The translations under genes and the position numbers were made by a program. This document shows, piece after piece, positions 1-5,834 of a stretch of 10,482 bases of DNA; position 1 is the stretch's first letter; every line of letters begins with the position of its first letter. The notes beneath the pieces were generated by a model. That model ran no database searches. It had not been told where the DNA came from and worked only from the letters and a program-made list of their open reading frames with translations. The stretch comes from an uncultured Phycisphaerales bacterium (GTDB lineage: Bacteria > Planctomycetota > Phycisphaerae > UBA1845 > CAIVHJ01): contig CAIVHJ010000428.1 of assembly GCA_903905665.1 (NCBI GenBank), forward strand, positions 1 through 10,482, in the 5' to 3' direction.

Positions 1-81
1 CACAATGAAAAAAACAGGGCTGGCGGTGAGGCCGACACCGATAATTCGCATTCATTACATAAACCGAATTCAAGCACGCGC

Positions 82-120
82 AAAAAAAGATTGGGGCTGC
101 CCTTGATAGAGCAGCCCCAA
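82..120 (-). terminator. Intrinsic terminator of the RTX-type lipoprotein gene
   Basis: A perfect 10-bp stem (TTGGGGCTGC / GCAGCCCCAA, 91-100 and 111-120) with a 10-nt loop is followed on the minus strand by a run of seven T (complement of 82-88). It lies 60 bp past the stop codon of the minus-strand gene ending at 180, the expected place and orientation for a Rho-independent terminator. Between it and the gene is a smaller 6-bp hairpin (GGTGGG TAAG CCCACC, 140-155). ATTCGCATTCATT occurs twice nearby (44-56 and 124-136). I see no gene in 1-179. Confidence 0.85.
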
Positions 121-179
121 TTCATTCGCATTCATTTCAGGTGGGTAAGCCCACCCGACGTTACTTCATCTACCTCTCA

Positions 180-3100
180 TCATTGAGCATTTGCCAGATG
201 AGTGGTCGTGAAGCTGGCATAGTCAGCAGCCGACATGTCGATCGTACCGATCAACGTGACACCGGCATCATCGCCGGTCGCCAAAACAGTGTTAACACCT
301 GTCGTAATATCAACCGCTAACAGTACCATGCGGAGATTGGTGGTGTCATACAGAGACACCAGATACACTCCACCGGCACCCAAACCCGTAACGGTAGCTG
401 TACCGATCGCCGAAGCGAACGTAGCCTTAACAGTACCTGCAGCTGCAACACCGGTAGTCAACTTGATCAAGGAGACGTTGCTGACCAACCCGGCAGCAGC
501 GGCATTCTGGGCAACGGACTGAATGACCATCGCGTCAGCGGCCGTCAGACCTTCCGCCGTATTACCTTTGGCGAGGCCTTTGGCTGCAGCGGCGACAAGC
601 CCATAATAGTCGCCATCGGTTCCAGAAACTCGCAGCAGGTCCGTGGCACCGGTCGTGCCCACCGTGAAATCGGTGATTCGCGGGGCGCCACTGTAATTCG
701 CTGCATCCGCCGTCAAGCTACCGATCAACGTGAACGTGTCATTACCGGCATCGCCGGCCAGCACATCCGCCGCTGTCGTATAGGTACCGGTGATCCTGTT
801 TGTGATGGAATCATTACCGGTTCCGCCGTGAATGATATCCGCAGCAGTACCACCGATGATGGTATCGGCATTGGCTGTTCCAGTGATGGTCATTGAATTC
901 ACTCCACCACCACCACTCATCGTCAGTATCGCCGTGCCGGTCATCCCAGAAGCATTCACCGAGTCAGCAGTGACCACACCGCTGAAAGTAATATTCTGAA
1001 GACCCGTCAGCACGATCGCTTCCTGAGCAGCCGTGTTCGTGAGGGTGAAAGCACCTCCGAACGAGTTGGCCCCACCCTGCGACAGAATGTTCACGGTCTC
1101 AGCGCCGTTGAGGGTTACCCCTCCAGCACCAAACGTAAGGCCCGCTGCAGCGCTTCCTGCAGTCAGATTGAGAATATCAACCGTCGCCGTACCGGCAATG
1201 GTCGCCGTTAGAAGAGAACCACCCGAAACAAAGTTCTGGAGATCGAGCGAGTCGGTCCCGGCGGGATAATTGACCACACCGGCGCCGGCCATGTTCGCGC
1301 CGAAACGCAAACCTGTCGCGCCGAAATAGGTCGTGGTAATCGTCCCATTGATCCCATCGCTCAATCCAACCACTTCGATATTCGACACATTGGTCTGGGT
1401 CGAAGTAGCGCCTGTCGCTTCGGCATTCGTGAGCGTCAGACGGTCCGTACCGGTTCCGCCGTTGATCGTATCGGCGACCGTGTACGTTCCCGCCATGTTG
1501 ATCACGTCATCGTTCGTGCCGCCCGTGATCACCTGAGCACCGCTACCGGCAACATCCGTGAACGTCAGTTTGCCCGTAAAGGTACCCGCATTGATCGTGG
1601 CGAGCGTCGCATCCAGGAGCGTCATGGTGAGGTCCTGCCCACCGGAAATATTCAGGGCCGTCCACGAAGTACCATTACCGTCGGTCAGTGCGGTAAGTGT
1701 ATTCACAACACCGCCCGTGCTGACGACGTTAATGGTCTCGAAACCACTGCCCGCCGCCGGTGGCTGCAACGTAACTGTTGCACCCGTGATACCTTCGACC
1801 GTCAGCGTGGTGGCATCCGTCGTGCCATTCAACGTGGTTGTTCCGGTCGTCAGACTGAAAGCGTTGGCGGCTGTGTTGGTCAGGAACAGGCTGGTCGGAA
1901 CCGTATTGACACCCGTGATTGTCATGGCGGCGCCAGAATTCTGATTCTTGATCGTCGTCAGACCGGTCACATTCGCCAAGTTCAACGTATTCATAGCGGT
2001 GGCATCAGTAATGTACAGATCCAATATCTCGAAATTGGTCAGCGTCTGCGGTGTGAACGCGGCCGTCCCGATGAACTCGGCGTACAACGTATCCGTTCCC
2101 GCACCACCGTTGAGCTGATCATTGACGTTCCATGTCTGGACCCAGCCCGCGCTGTCTCGAGCCCTGGAGCCGTCAAAATAGTCGTCATCCGATCCGCCAG
2201 TCAGCGTGTCCTGGCCGTAGGTCAGACGTAACGAGAACGTCGGTGAACATGTGTTGGTATCCAGATCACACACGTACCCGGCATCGCACTGCGCGTCTTC
2301 AACGCACTCGACACATGCAGACGCACCGGTTTCCATGTTGCAAACCAGTCCGACCGCACAATTGTCGGCGTTGACGCAAACGCTATCAACGCATGTGTCA
2401 TCGGTGCAAGTGATGTCGTCATTGCAATCGATGTCTTCCACGCACACCGGTGTCTCAACACACAGGCCGGTGGTTGGATCGCATTCAAAAAGATCGTCAC
2501 AAACCACGTCCGTGTGGACGCACTCCGCCGAAGCCGCACCTTCATTACAGGTGTCGGTGGTGCAGAGAAGGGCGTCGTCACAATCAAACGGCGTACCGGC
2601 GACACAACCCTGAGCATTGGCAGCCGCGTTGGTCGGATCGCAGGTCTCGTCACCGTTGCAGAACAGAGTATCGGCACAATCGTCATCTGTAGTGCAAATA
2701 GCAACGCAATCGCCGGTCTCTCCATCGCAGACTTCGCCGGCGGTGGCGCACACAACCGCTGCGTGAGCGCACTCGGCAGCCGCCGCACCTTCAGTACAGG
2801 TATCGGTGGTGCACAGATCGTCCGGGTCTTCGTGGCAAGTCACAGCAGTACCTGCAACGCAATCACCCGTTGTGGTGTCACAGGTCTCGGCGCCGTTGCA
2901 GAACAAACCGTCGTCACAATGAGTGTCATCGGTGCATCCTTCGGGCACGCAAACCGCCGGATCGGCTGTTTCGTCGCATACTTCACCTGCAACGCAGGTT
3001 GTGGTATAGACGCACTCACCCTCCGTGCAAGCAGCCGCTTCGCAAGGCCCGGCATTGGTGCAATTCGTCACGTCGTCGCATGGCGTGAAACAGACGCCGT

Positions 3101-3320
3101 TCACCTCGTCGCAGGTCTGACCTTCAGTACAAGTGGAGTCATAGGCGCACTCGCCATTCGTGCAGGCCGCCGTCTCGCAAGGTCCGGCATTGGTGCATTC
3201 CGCCACATCGGTGCACTTTGTCGGCCCGCAGCCGACCAACAGAACCGGCAGCAACAAAGCCGCCAGGCCGACGCTACACAGCGTCCCAATTCTCATCCAT
3301 TTTCTTTTTGTTCGTACCAT
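180..3320 (-). CDS. Cys-rich, RTX-repeat surface lipoprotein (1046 aa)
   Basis: Predicted exported lipoprotein of unknown function, probably a surface or S-layer-like structural or adhesive protein. The ATG at 3320 is chosen because GGAGG lies 7 nt upstream and because it gives a compact signal peptide: basic MVRTKRKWMR, a hydrophobic stretch, then lipobox LVGC with Cys31 as the lipidation site. The frame stays open upstream to 3461, but that extension would bury the signal peptide. Residues 36-358 are a Cys-rich region with motifs such as CDDGLFCNGAETC, probably disulfide-linked. Gly/Asp-rich RTX-like (hemolysin-type Ca-binding) motifs occur near 370-412, 597-626 and 813-862, for example GGTGTD and GGTGND. 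Between them is Thr/Asn/Gly-rich sequence typical of beta-solenoid or S-layer proteins. Residues 927-1042 resemble C-terminal surface domains of RTX proteins (GGVYLVSLYD then SAADYASF). RTX proteins are normally type I secreted without a lipoprotein signal, so the combination is odd. It is monocistronic, with its own promoter and terminator. Confidence 0.8.
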   Translation of the reverse strand: MVRTKRKWMRIGTLCSVGLAALLLPVLLVGCGPTKCTDVAECTNAGPCETAACTNGECAYDSTCTEGQTCDEVNGVCFTPCDDVTNCTNAGPCEAAACTEGECVYTTTCVAGEVCDETADPAVCVPEGCTDDTHCDDGLFCNGAETCDTTTGDCVAGTAVTCHEDPDDLCTTDTCTEGAAAAECAHAAVVCATAGEVCDGETGDCVAICTTDDDCADTLFCNGDETCDPTNAAANAQGCVAGTPFDCDDALLCTTDTCNEGAASAECVHTDVVCDDLFECDPTTGLCVETPVCVEDIDCNDDITCTDDTCVDSVCVNADNCAVGLVCNMETGASACVECVEDAQCDAGYVCDLDTNTCSPTFSLRLTYGQDTLTGGSDDDYFDGSRARDSAGWVQTWNVNDQLNGGAGTDTLYAEFIGTAAFTPQTLTNFEILDLYITDATAMNTLNLANVTGLTTIKNQNSGAAMTITGVNTVPTSLFLTNTAANAFSLTTGTTTLNGTTDATTLTVEGITGATVTLQPPAAGSGFETINVVSTGGVVNTLTALTDGNGTSWTALNISGGQDLTMTLLDATLATINAGTFTGKLTFTDVAGSGAQVITGGTNDDVINMAGTYTVADTINGGTGTDRLTLTNAEATGATSTQTNVSNIEVVGLSDGINGTITTTYFGATGLRFGANMAGAGVVNYPAGTDSLDLQNFVSGGSLLTATIAGTATVDILNLTAGSAAAGLTFGAGGVTLNGAETVNILSQGGANSFGGAFTLTNTAAQEAIVLTGLQNITFSGVVTADSVNASGMTGTAILTMSGGGGVNSMTITGTANADTIIGGTAADIIHGGTGNDSITNRITGTYTTAADVLAGDAGNDTFTLIGSLTADAANYSGAPRITDFTVGTTGATDLLRVSGTDGDYYGLVAAAAKGLAKGNTAEGLTAADAMVIQSVAQNAAAAGLVSNVSLIKLTTGVAAAGTVKATFASAIGTATVTGLGAGGVYLVSLYDTTNLRMVLLAVDITTGVNTVLATGDDAGVTLIGTIDMSAADYASFTTTHLANAQ
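2454..3215 (-). repeat. Nested tandem duplications in the Cys-rich domain
   Basis: Two internal duplications are visible in the encoded protein. Residues 36-80 and 81-125 are a 45-residue tandem pair sharing CTNAGPCE and AAC(T)xGEC. Residues 129-208 and 209-289 are an 80-residue tandem pair sharing LFCNG-ETC, CVAGT, CTTDTC-EGAA-AEC and VVC. Cysteine positions are conserved between copies, whereas the linkers vary in length. This suggests expansion by unequal crossover under selection to keep the disulfide pattern. Confidence 0.7.
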
Positions 3321-3592
3321 TCGTTTGCCTCCAGTGGAAAAATAAACTTTCAGACTTGTGTACTTTTTTGTCTCCAAGCTCCATCCACAAAGATGAAGCC
3401 GACTTTCGTTATGTACACGAAACCCGCACCAAGCGGGCCCCGCAAAACCGGAATTTGTCAACTTGCGATCTTTCTTTCAGAGATGCTTCACGGAACATCA
3501 CGCGCCCTTTGTCCCGCGTCCACATCGCGTTCCTTCACGTGGGCCAATCCAAAACCCTCCCGTTGCTACGGAAAGGCCATAACTCTCTATCG
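3321..3592 (-). other. Long 5' leader of the RTX lipoprotein gene
   Basis: If transcription starts about 7 nt past the -10 box at 3599, the mRNA has a leader of about 270 nt before the ATG at 3320. It contains a GC-rich palindrome (GCGGGGCCCGC, at 3433-3443) overlapping a CCCGC/GCGGG hairpin (3423-3437), and a T-rich stretch just before the GGAGG ribosome binding site. I do not recognise a known riboswitch in it, and no coding frame is convincing. Confidence 0.4.
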
Positions 3593-3598
3593 GGGCGA

Positions 3599-3626
3599 AT
3601 TGTAAGCGTTGTGCGCCGTAAGTCAA
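3599..3626 (-). promoter_or_regulatory. Sigma70-like promoter for the RTX lipoprotein gene
   Basis: Read on the minus strand, TTGACT (3626-3621) is followed after 16 nt by TACAAT (3604-3599). Each box matches the sigma70 consensus at five of six positions. It points toward the lipoprotein gene, and no other gene intervenes. A second TTGACA (3461-3456) lies nearer the gene but has no credible -10 box after it. Confidence 0.55.
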
Positions 3627-3654
3627 CCCTATTTTTCCAAAAACAAATACAGGA

Positions 3655-3680
3655 TGTAACCTTCACCGCGCAAAGGTCAC
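3655..3680. repeat. Imperfect palindrome TGTAACC...GGTCAC upstream of promoter
   Basis: TGTAACCTT (3655-3663) and AAGGTCAC (3673-3680) form an inverted repeat with one mismatch (a G-U pair in RNA). It is centred roughly 75 bp upstream of the inferred transcription start of the RTX lipoprotein gene. The position would suit an activator site. The same half-sites recur at 3751-3769. Confidence 0.35.
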
Positions 3681-3750
3681 CCTACTAGAAGTAAATATAT
3701 CGGTGCGACGGATAATTGGACTTGAAATTTTTCTTTTTTCAGAAAAAAAA

Positions 3751-3769
3751 TGTAACCGTATGGGTCACA
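3751..3769. repeat. Second TGTAACC...GGTCACA palindrome
   Basis: TGTAACC (3751-3757), a 5-nt spacer and GGTCACA (3763-3769) repeat the half-sites of the palindrome at 3655-3680, again with the same single mismatch. The spacer is shorter (5 versus 13 nt), which argues against one simple dimeric operator, so the function is unclear. Confidence 0.3.
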
Positions 3770-3996
3770 ACCGCAAAAATCTTCAACAGCGTTATTCAAT
3801 CGGCGGCATACCTGTGAGTTTTTTCGGAACACCAAACGATATCCCAACGGCAACATGATGTTGCGACCGTCGCGTTTCATTTTCCTGAGGATTTGACGTA
3901 TCCTCTTGGGTCAGTTCGGGCCCGGCTATATTTCGATAAATGATTCGGTTAATACCCACGAAAACACAGCACACCATTTCGTTTTGATTGCATGAT

Positions 3997-4014
3997 ACAA
4001 AACTGGAGTTTTGT
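3997..4014. repeat. Perfect 8-bp inverted repeat
   Basis: ACAAAACT, GG, AGTTTTGT form a near-continuous 18-bp palindrome. It has no T-run and is not placed to end an identified gene, so it could be a protein binding site or chance. Confidence 0.3.
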
Positions 4015-4045
4015 GCTCCCGACAAACGTCCATTATTTTTGCGTG

Positions 4046-4088
4046 CACGCCCAACGCATGAAATACCGCACACGCTCAACGCATGAAA
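4046..4088. repeat. 18-bp direct repeat with 25-bp period
   Basis: CACGCCCAACGCATGAAA (4046-4063) and CACGCTCAACGCATGAAA (4071-4088) match at 17 of 18 positions and start 25 bp apart. Only two copies are present, so this is not a CRISPR array. It could be a pair of binding sites or a small duplication. Confidence 0.6.
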
Positions 4089-4100
4089 GCTGCATGGAAC

Positions 4101-4117
4101 ACAAACCTCCGGTTTGT
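4101..4117 (-). terminator. Hairpin just after coaB (weak terminator candidate)
   Basis: A perfect 7-bp stem (ACAAACC / GGTTTGT) with a 3-nt loop begins 14 nt past the coaB stop. On the minus strand only GTGTT follows, so it lacks a proper U-tract. It may be an mRNA 3'-end stabiliser or a weak terminator of the rpoZ-coaB operon. Confidence 0.35.
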
Positions 4118-4130
4118 CTTCTTATTCTTT

Positions 4131-4811
4131 CTATTCTTGTGCGTATTGGGAAGACAAGATTGCGATTCGATCGAGCAAATGGCGTGCGATTTCATGCTTG
4201 GTGCCGCGAATCGGTTCCGACCAGCCGTGCTCGCGCGAATAAAATCGCACTTCGGCGACGTCGTCGCCGATGTTTTCGGGACCGTTGAACACGATCAGGT
4301 CGCAGTTTTTTTGGAGATATTTTTGCTCCGCTTTTTTGAGTCCGTCGCGGTCGTCCATGGCGAACCCGACGAGAAAGCGGTTTTGTTTTTGTCGTCCCAG
4401 TGCGGCGCAGATGTCCTCGGTGGGTTCGAGCGCGACCGAAAGCGGTTGATCGGATTTTTTCAATTTGTGATTGACGATTTGAACCGGACGGTAATCGCAC
4501 ACCGCTGCCGTCATGACGGCGACATCGCAGGATTCAAATTCGCTCACGCACGCACGCAGCATCTGGGCGGCGGTCGTGACGCGAATGACTTTCACACCGT
4601 CGGGGTCCGGCCCGTTCACGGGTCCGCTGACGAGCGTCACGGTGTAGCCGCGATCCCGCGCGACTTCGGCGACGGCAAACCCCTGCTTACCGCTCGATCC
4701 GTTGGAGATGAATCGAACGGTGTCGAAGTATTCACGAGTAGGACCGGCGGAGACCAGAAAGGACTGAGGACTGGGGACTGAGGGCTGAGGTAAGGAGGAA
4801 GAATTAGACAT
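4131..4811 (-). CDS. coaB: Phosphopantothenate--cysteine ligase (CoaB domain, stand-alone)
   Basis: Joins 4'-phosphopantothenate to cysteine using a nucleotide triphosphate, the second step from pantothenate to coenzyme A; cytoplasmic. The 226-residue product has the family signatures. SAGPTRE (21-27) and RFISNGSSGKQGFA (33-46) match the usual TAGGTREPID...RFISNxSSGKMG. TAAVCDYRP (101-109) matches AAAVADYRP, KLKK (116-119) matches KIKK, and LVGFAMDD (147-154) stands where LVGFAAET is usual. CDLIVFN (170-176) is also typical. In most bacteria CoaB is fused behind CoaC. Here it is a separate cistron whose residues 1-17 are Ser/Pro/Gln-rich and encoded partly by a heptamer repeat array (4761-4790). 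The start is uncertain: ATG at 4811 lies 8 nt past the upstream stop, while TTG at 4823 would overlap that stop. Neither has a good Shine-Dalgarno sequence, so translational coupling is likely. Met-Gln and Ala-Cys changes in the motifs are mild, so it is probably active. Confidence 0.9.
   Translation of the reverse strand: MSNSSSLPQPSVPSPQSFLVSAGPTREYFDTVRFISNGSSGKQGFAVAEVARDRGYTVTLVSGPVNGPDPDGVKVIRVTTAAQMLRACVSEFESCDVAVMTAAVCDYRPVQIVNHKLKKSDQPLSVALEPTEDICAALGRQKQNRFLVGFAMDDRDGLKKAEQKYLQKNCDLIVFNGPENIGDDVAEVRFYSREHGWSEPIRGTKHEIARHLLDRIAILSSQYAQE
4761..4790. repeat. Left heptamer array (GGACTGA x4)
   Basis: Four consecutive 7-bp units, GGACTGA, GGACTGG, GGACTGA, GGGCTGA, plus a trailing GG. 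Read on the minus strand the array encodes residues 8-17 of CoaB (PQPSVPSPQS), so the repeat became part of the protein N-terminus without breaking the frame. It is inverted relative to the array at 5224-5265. Confidence 0.85.
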
Positions 4812-4819
4812 GATTGTTT

Positions 4820-5227
4820 TCAACCGGCGTTTCGTTGTCGAGCGACAGAAGATCGCAAACCTCCGATGATTCTCGCGACTTCTTCTGCCTGAGCCAGTAA
4901 TCCATCAAAGGTCATTCGATTCACATAACCGATATCCAAAGCCACATAGAGATGGGAACGCACTTCAGCACAGGATGCTTTCGCCACCGTAAGAAACTGA
5001 TGAAACTCTCCCCGTCCACCCCGTTCAAATCCCTCGGCGATATTCGACATGATGGAAACAGCCGATCGCTGAATCTGACCCGCAAGCCCAAAGTCCCCGG
5101 CAAAAGAACCCTGCCTTGTTGCTTCGTATATACCCTGAGTGAGCCGCCGTGCTTTCTGCCATGCAATCAAATCTTCAAATCGATCGATGCGATTCTTCGG
5201 TAATTTGGAACCGGCGTCTTTTTCCAT
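4820..5227 (-). CDS. Four-helix-bundle protein, 23S rRNA IVP (TIGR02436-like) family
   Basis: This 135-residue protein matches the four-helix-bundle family named for ORFs in 23S rRNA intervening sequences. Signatures are FEDLIAWQKARRLTQGIYEAT (split here as FEDLIAWQKA at 17-26 and a following helix), then GLAGQIQRSAVSIMSNIAEG (canonical LxxQxRRAxxSIxxNIAEG), GGRGEFHQFLTVAKAS (canonical EFxxFLxIAxGS), and a last helix starting at the LDIGYV segment. Length is normal and the protein looks intact. Its molecular function is unknown; relatives include the accessory Avd protein of diversity-generating retroelements. The ATG at 5227 is inside the heptamer array, with GAGG (5239-5236) 8 nt upstream, also supplied by the array. 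It starts 17 nt after the coaC stop and ends 8 nt before the coaB ATG, so it is co-transcribed in the middle of a CoA operon with which it has no evident biochemical link. Confidence 0.9.
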   Translation of the reverse strand: MEKDAGSKLPKNRIDRFEDLIAWQKARRLTQGIYEATRQGSFAGDFGLAGQIQRSAVSIMSNIAEGFERGGRGEFHQFLTVAKASCAEVRSHLYVALDIGYVNRMTFDGLLAQAEEVARIIGGLRSSVARQRNAG

Positions 5228-5265
5228 CGCTCAGTCCTCAGTCCTCATCGCTCAGTCCTCGCTCG
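5224..5265. repeat. Right heptamer array (TCAGTCC / NCATCGC units)
   Basis: Six 7-bp units on the plus strand: CCATCGC, TCAGTCC, TCAGTCC, TCATCGC, TCAGTCC, TCGCTCG. They also form a 21-bp tandem (5224-5244 versus 5245-5265, 17 of 21 identical). On the minus strand the GCGATGR unit does two jobs: one copy gives the TGA stop of CoaC (5247-5245), the other the ATG of the four-helix-bundle gene (5227-5225). The array also encodes the CoaC tail RARTER. Confidence 0.85.
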
Positions 5266-5826
5266 CGGCGGGTCGGTTTTGAGCTGTCGAGCGATCGTTT
5301 CGAGAATGACCTCCGGTCCGGCGAGGCGGCCCATGCCGACGGTTCCACAGGCGAGCCGGCCCTCGGCAGGCCCTACAAACAGATAACCGTACCGCCCCAG
5401 CCGTTTGACCTGTTTCTGAACAATCGGATTTTCCCACATGCGGGTATTCATCGCGGGGGCGAACAGTACGGGGCAGTCGGCGCCGATGATCATCGTACTG
5501 ACAAGATCGTCGGCGATGCTATTGGCAACTTTACCGAGGATGTTGGCGGTGGCGGGTGCGACCAGCATGAGGTCCGCTCGTTCGGTCAGTTCGAGATGCG
5601 GCAAACCGGGATCGCGCTGGGTGGTCCACATCGAAGTGAAGACTTGTCGGCTGGAAAGTGTTTGAAAGGTCATGGGACCGACGAACTGCGTCGCGGATTC
5701 GGTCATGACGACCTGCACGCCCGCCCCGCGCTGAACCAGGCCGGAAACGACGTCGCACACTTTGTAGGCGGCAATACCCCCGCAGACTCCCACGACCAGT
5801 TCATAACCGCGCAGGTCGTCCGGCAT
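5245..5826 (-). CDS. coaC: Phosphopantothenoylcysteine decarboxylase (CoaC domain, stand-alone)
   Basis: FMN-dependent decarboxylase converting 4'-phosphopantothenoylcysteine to 4'-phosphopantetheine in coenzyme A synthesis. The 193-residue product shows the flavoprotein family signatures: VVGVCGGIAAYK (11-22), His77 in LPHLEL (the catalytic His position), the DLMLVAPATANILGKVANSIADD segment (85-107), PAMNTRMW (125-131, the substrate-binding PAMNxxM motif), and GRLACGTVGMGRLA (156-169) with Cys160 at the reductive Cys position. All key residues are present, so it should be active. It ends where the linker to CoaB would begin in a fused protein; its last six residues and stop codon come from the heptamer array. 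ATG at 5826 is preferred because GAGG lies 6 nt upstream. A GTG at 5838 overlapping the rpoZ stop would add four residues. It is the second gene of the operon, 8 nt after rpoZ. Confidence 0.92.
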   Translation of the reverse strand: MPDDLRGYELVVGVCGGIAAYKVCDVVSGLVQRGAGVQVVMTESATQFVGPMTFQTLSSRQVFTSMWTTQRDPGLPHLELTERADLMLVAPATANILGKVANSIADDLVSTMIIGADCPVLFAPAMNTRMWENPIVQKQVKRLGRYGYLFVGPAEGRLACGTVGMGRLAGPEVILETIARQLKTDPPRARTER

Positions 5827-5834
5827 GTCAAGCC

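Larger units (their letters stand above)
3627..4130. other. Non-coding stretch with palindromes and repeats
   Basis: This stretch lies between the lipoprotein promoter and the 3' end of coaB. Short open frames exist here on both strands but lack ribosome binding sites and recognisable protein composition. It is less GC-rich than the neighbouring genes and includes an AT-only run around 3725-3750 (T6 then A8). Several inverted and direct repeats listed separately fall inside it. Confidence 0.6.
4761..5265 (-). mobile_element. Candidate IVS-like insertion: four-helix-bundle gene between inverted heptamer arrays
   Basis: This unit of about 505 bp separates the CoaC and CoaB halves. Its edges are arrays of one 7-bp repeat in opposite orientation: GGACTGA units at 4761-4790 and TCAGTCC units at 5224-5265. 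The longest perfect inverted match is 13 bp (4761-4773 with 5232-5244). Inside is one gene of the 23S rRNA intervening-sequence (IVP) four-helix-bundle family. The family is known from ORFs within 23S rRNA intervening sequences, which are likewise bounded by inverted repeats. The arrays overlap coding sequence on both sides. Deleting exactly 4761-5265 would join a CoaC proline codon in frame to the CoaB FLVSAGPTRE segment; this has a one-in-three chance of happening randomly. No transposase is present. The true boundaries and mobility are inference. Confidence 0.45.

Noticed and set aside
3321..3592. c-di-GMP or other known riboswitch in the leader
   Set aside because: I looked for conserved aptamer cores and found no convincing match by eye.
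2514..3605. 363-codon plus-strand open frame antisense to the RTX lipoprotein
   Set aside because: It is a mirror frame created by the biased codons of the Cys-rich repeats. It lacks a ribosome binding site and family signatures, while the minus strand has a signal peptide, repeats and a good start.
3792..4079. 95-codon minus-strand ORF in the spacer after coaB
   Set aside because: No ribosome binding site, unremarkable composition, and it overlaps the palindromes; treated as chance.
4046..4088. CRISPR array
   Set aside because: Only two repeat copies with a 7-bp gap between them, no further spacers and no cas genes.
4083..4781. 232-codon plus-strand open frame across coaB
   Set aside because: It lies almost entirely antisense to an unmistakable CoaB with conserved motifs, and has no recognisable product.
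4820..5227. Diversity-generating retroelement (Avd accessory protein)
   Set aside because: The protein family is related to Avd, but there is no reverse transcriptase and no template/variable repeat pair in the window.
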